A stretch of 6,410 nucleotides of DNA from Candidatus Humimicrobium oleiphilum (GTDB lineage Bacteria; Actinomycetota; Humimicrobiia; Humimicrobiales; Humimicrobiaceae), in assembly GCA_002304935.1 (NCBI GenBank), contig DBPS01000037.1, positions 534-6,943 of the forward strand, given 5' to 3'. The notes under the pieces were generated by a model. It saw only the letters and a program-made list of their open reading frames with translations. It was not told the DNA's origin and did no database searches. The position numbers and the translations under genes were made by a program. Below are positions 5,923 through 6,410 of this stretch, piece by piece; within the stretch, counting starts at the first letter, position 1; the number at the start of each line of letters is the position of its first letter.

Positions 5923-5929
5923 CTCCTTT
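5923..5929 (-). promoter_or_regulatory. Ribosome binding site fixing the TTG start of the dehydrogenase
   Basis: AAAGGAG on the minus strand lies 6 bases before TTG at 5916, and no ATG or GTG competes. This near-perfect Shine-Dalgarno is the reason for accepting a TTG start. Confidence 0.85.
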
Positions 5930-6091
5930 AAAATTTTATATAAATAATTCTGTTATTACTCTTTATTTATTCTTGCAATTATATATTCCTGATATTATAT
6001 ATTAGATTAAGACTTTAGTAACAGAAATTGCAGGAGAATTTGGAGAAATTTGGCAGCGGTTATTGATGACCGGTAAACTGTTCTCATGCCT

Positions 6092-6108
6092 GGTGTCAAA
6101 TTATAAAT
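6092..6108 (-). repeat. Decayed repeat copy 1
   Basis: GGTGTCAAATTATAAAT matches 14 of 17 positions of the intact GGTGCCAAATTATACGT at copy G, in the same orientation. The conserved CAAATTATA centre makes the relation plausible, but the CCCC end is gone. Confidence 0.45.
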
Positions 6109-6141
6109 ATTATTGATGACTATCAGATGATTCTGTTATTA

Positions 6142-6164
6142 GGGATTAAATTATCCGTACCCAT
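6142..6164 (-). repeat. Decayed repeat copy 2
   Basis: It reads GGG, ATT, AAATTAT, CCGTACCCAT. It keeps 13 of 17 core positions and the outer GGG and CAT of the copy G/E subtype, in the same orientation as copy G. Confidence 0.6.
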
Positions 6165-6174
6165 AGTGAGTATT

Positions 6175-6193
6175 GGGGCCAATTATGCGTCCC
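6175..6193 (-). repeat. Decayed repeat copy 3
   Basis: GGGGCCAATTATGCGTCCC has the GGGGCC head of copies D and E, one A and one C deleted and one A-to-G change. Orientation is the same as copy G, 18 bases further on. Confidence 0.7.
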
Positions 6194-6214
6194 TATATCT
6201 TAGCTTAATGGGTG

Positions 6215-6231
6215 CCAAATTATACGTCCCC
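6215..6231 (-). repeat. Repeat copy G, orphan, abutting the ABC-F gene start
   Basis: This is an exact core copy whose CCCC end directly touches ATGGGGAGGG at 6232. Read on the plus strand from the ATG at 6208 it gives MGAKLYVP in frame with the ABC-F protein, a likely source of a false N-terminal extension. Confidence 0.95.
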
Positions 6232-6233
6232 AT

Positions 6234-6241
6234 GGGGAGGG
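6234..6241 (+). promoter_or_regulatory. Ribosome binding site for the ABC-F gene
   Basis: GGGGAGGG lies 5 bases before TTG at 6247. This supports the TTG over the in-frame ATGs at 6232 and 6208; the former overlaps this site and the latter lies upstream of the repeat. Confidence 0.7.
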
Positions 6242-6246
6242 AAATT

Positions 6247-6410
6247 TTGAATATTTTAACTCTGGAAAATGTTTCAAAGGGGTTTTCGGAAAAGAATCTT
6301 TTTGAGAATCTTTCGATGGGTATCGATGATTCAGACCGAATAGGCCTGGTCGGGGTCAATGGTATAGGAAAGACGACTTTTTTAAAACTTATAAGCGGAC
6401 AGCTACTTCC
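6247..6410 (+). CDS. ABC-F type ATP-binding protein, N-terminal fragment
   Basis: The 54 visible residues begin MNILTLENVSKGF (TTG read as Met), the usual opening of a soluble ABC ATPase. The Walker A motif is GVNGIGKTT at about residues 35-43, followed by FLKLISGQL. The LENVSKGFSEKNLFENLS opening and the DSDRIGLVGVNGIGKTT spacing fit the ABC-F (Uup/EttA/Vga-like) class of ribosome-associated translation factors, some of which protect against antibiotics. The Walker B, signature and second ATPase domain lie beyond the window, so the class is an inference from the N-terminus; an ordinary transporter ATPase is not excluded. The gene is divergent from the dehydrogenase. Its leader is lined with repeat copies, and an ATG at 6232 is an alternative start. 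Confidence 0.75.
   Translation, partial: MNILTLENVSKGFSEKNLFENLSMGIDDSDRIGLVGVNGIGKTTFLKLISGQLL

Larger units (their letters stand above)
5917..6246. other. 330-base divergent intergenic region between dehydrogenase and ABC-F genes
   Basis: No credible gene lies here on either strand. The left part (5930-6010) is very AT-rich and should hold the dehydrogenase promoter; TATAAT-like hexamers occur on the minus strand without a convincing -35. TATTGATGAC occurs twice, exactly 50 bases apart (6061 and 6111). The right half holds three decayed copies and one intact copy of the dispersed repeat, all in the same orientation and ending at the ABC-F gene. Confidence 0.7.

Noticed and set aside
1049..6231. 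CRISPR array or integron-like cassette repeats
   Set aside because: The copies are unevenly spaced by 64 to about 1,450 bases, occur in both orientations and enclose whole genes. There are no uniform spacers and no cas or integrase gene.

Overview
The window is AT-rich and reads cleanly in the standard bacterial code. Shine-Dalgarno signals are strong in places (AAAGGAG, GGGGAGGG), and several genes use or may use TTG or GTG starts. This fits a low-GC, probably anaerobic bacterium. I cannot name the phylum from the sequence; a Firmicute-like lineage or an uncultivated candidate lineage are both possible.

Layout from left to right. An XRE-HTH plus ImmA/IrrE metallopeptidase gene runs off the left edge on the minus strand. 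A 56-residue two-helix membrane protein follows on the minus strand, with its own hairpin terminator. Next comes an acyl-ACP thioesterase on the plus strand. It converges on a minus-strand series of three genes: a radical SAM/SPASM enzyme, a REP-associated (RAYT/Y1) HUH transposase and a short-chain dehydrogenase/reductase. A 330-base divergent intergenic region separates the dehydrogenase from the start of an ABC-F type ATPase, which runs off the right edge.

The theme of the window is a short repeat, GGGGACGTATAATTTGG, present in seven intact copies and three decayed ones. In all seven intact copies the GGGG end touches a gene terminus and the TTTGG end points into the intergenic space. At three minus-strand genes the repeat supplies the last codons and the stop, so three unrelated proteins (radical SAM, transposase, dehydrogenase) all end in Gly-Asp-Val. 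Four copies form two inverted pairs of 114 and 150 bases with arms of 26 and 24 bases, which resembles REPINs. The RAYT transposase lies beside one pair and is the obvious candidate for mobilising the family; its own 3' end is formed by the repeat.

The metabolic genes share no obvious pathway. Thioesterase and dehydrogenase both fit acyl or lipid metabolism, but they are separate transcripts. The strongest story here is repeat biology at gene boundaries.
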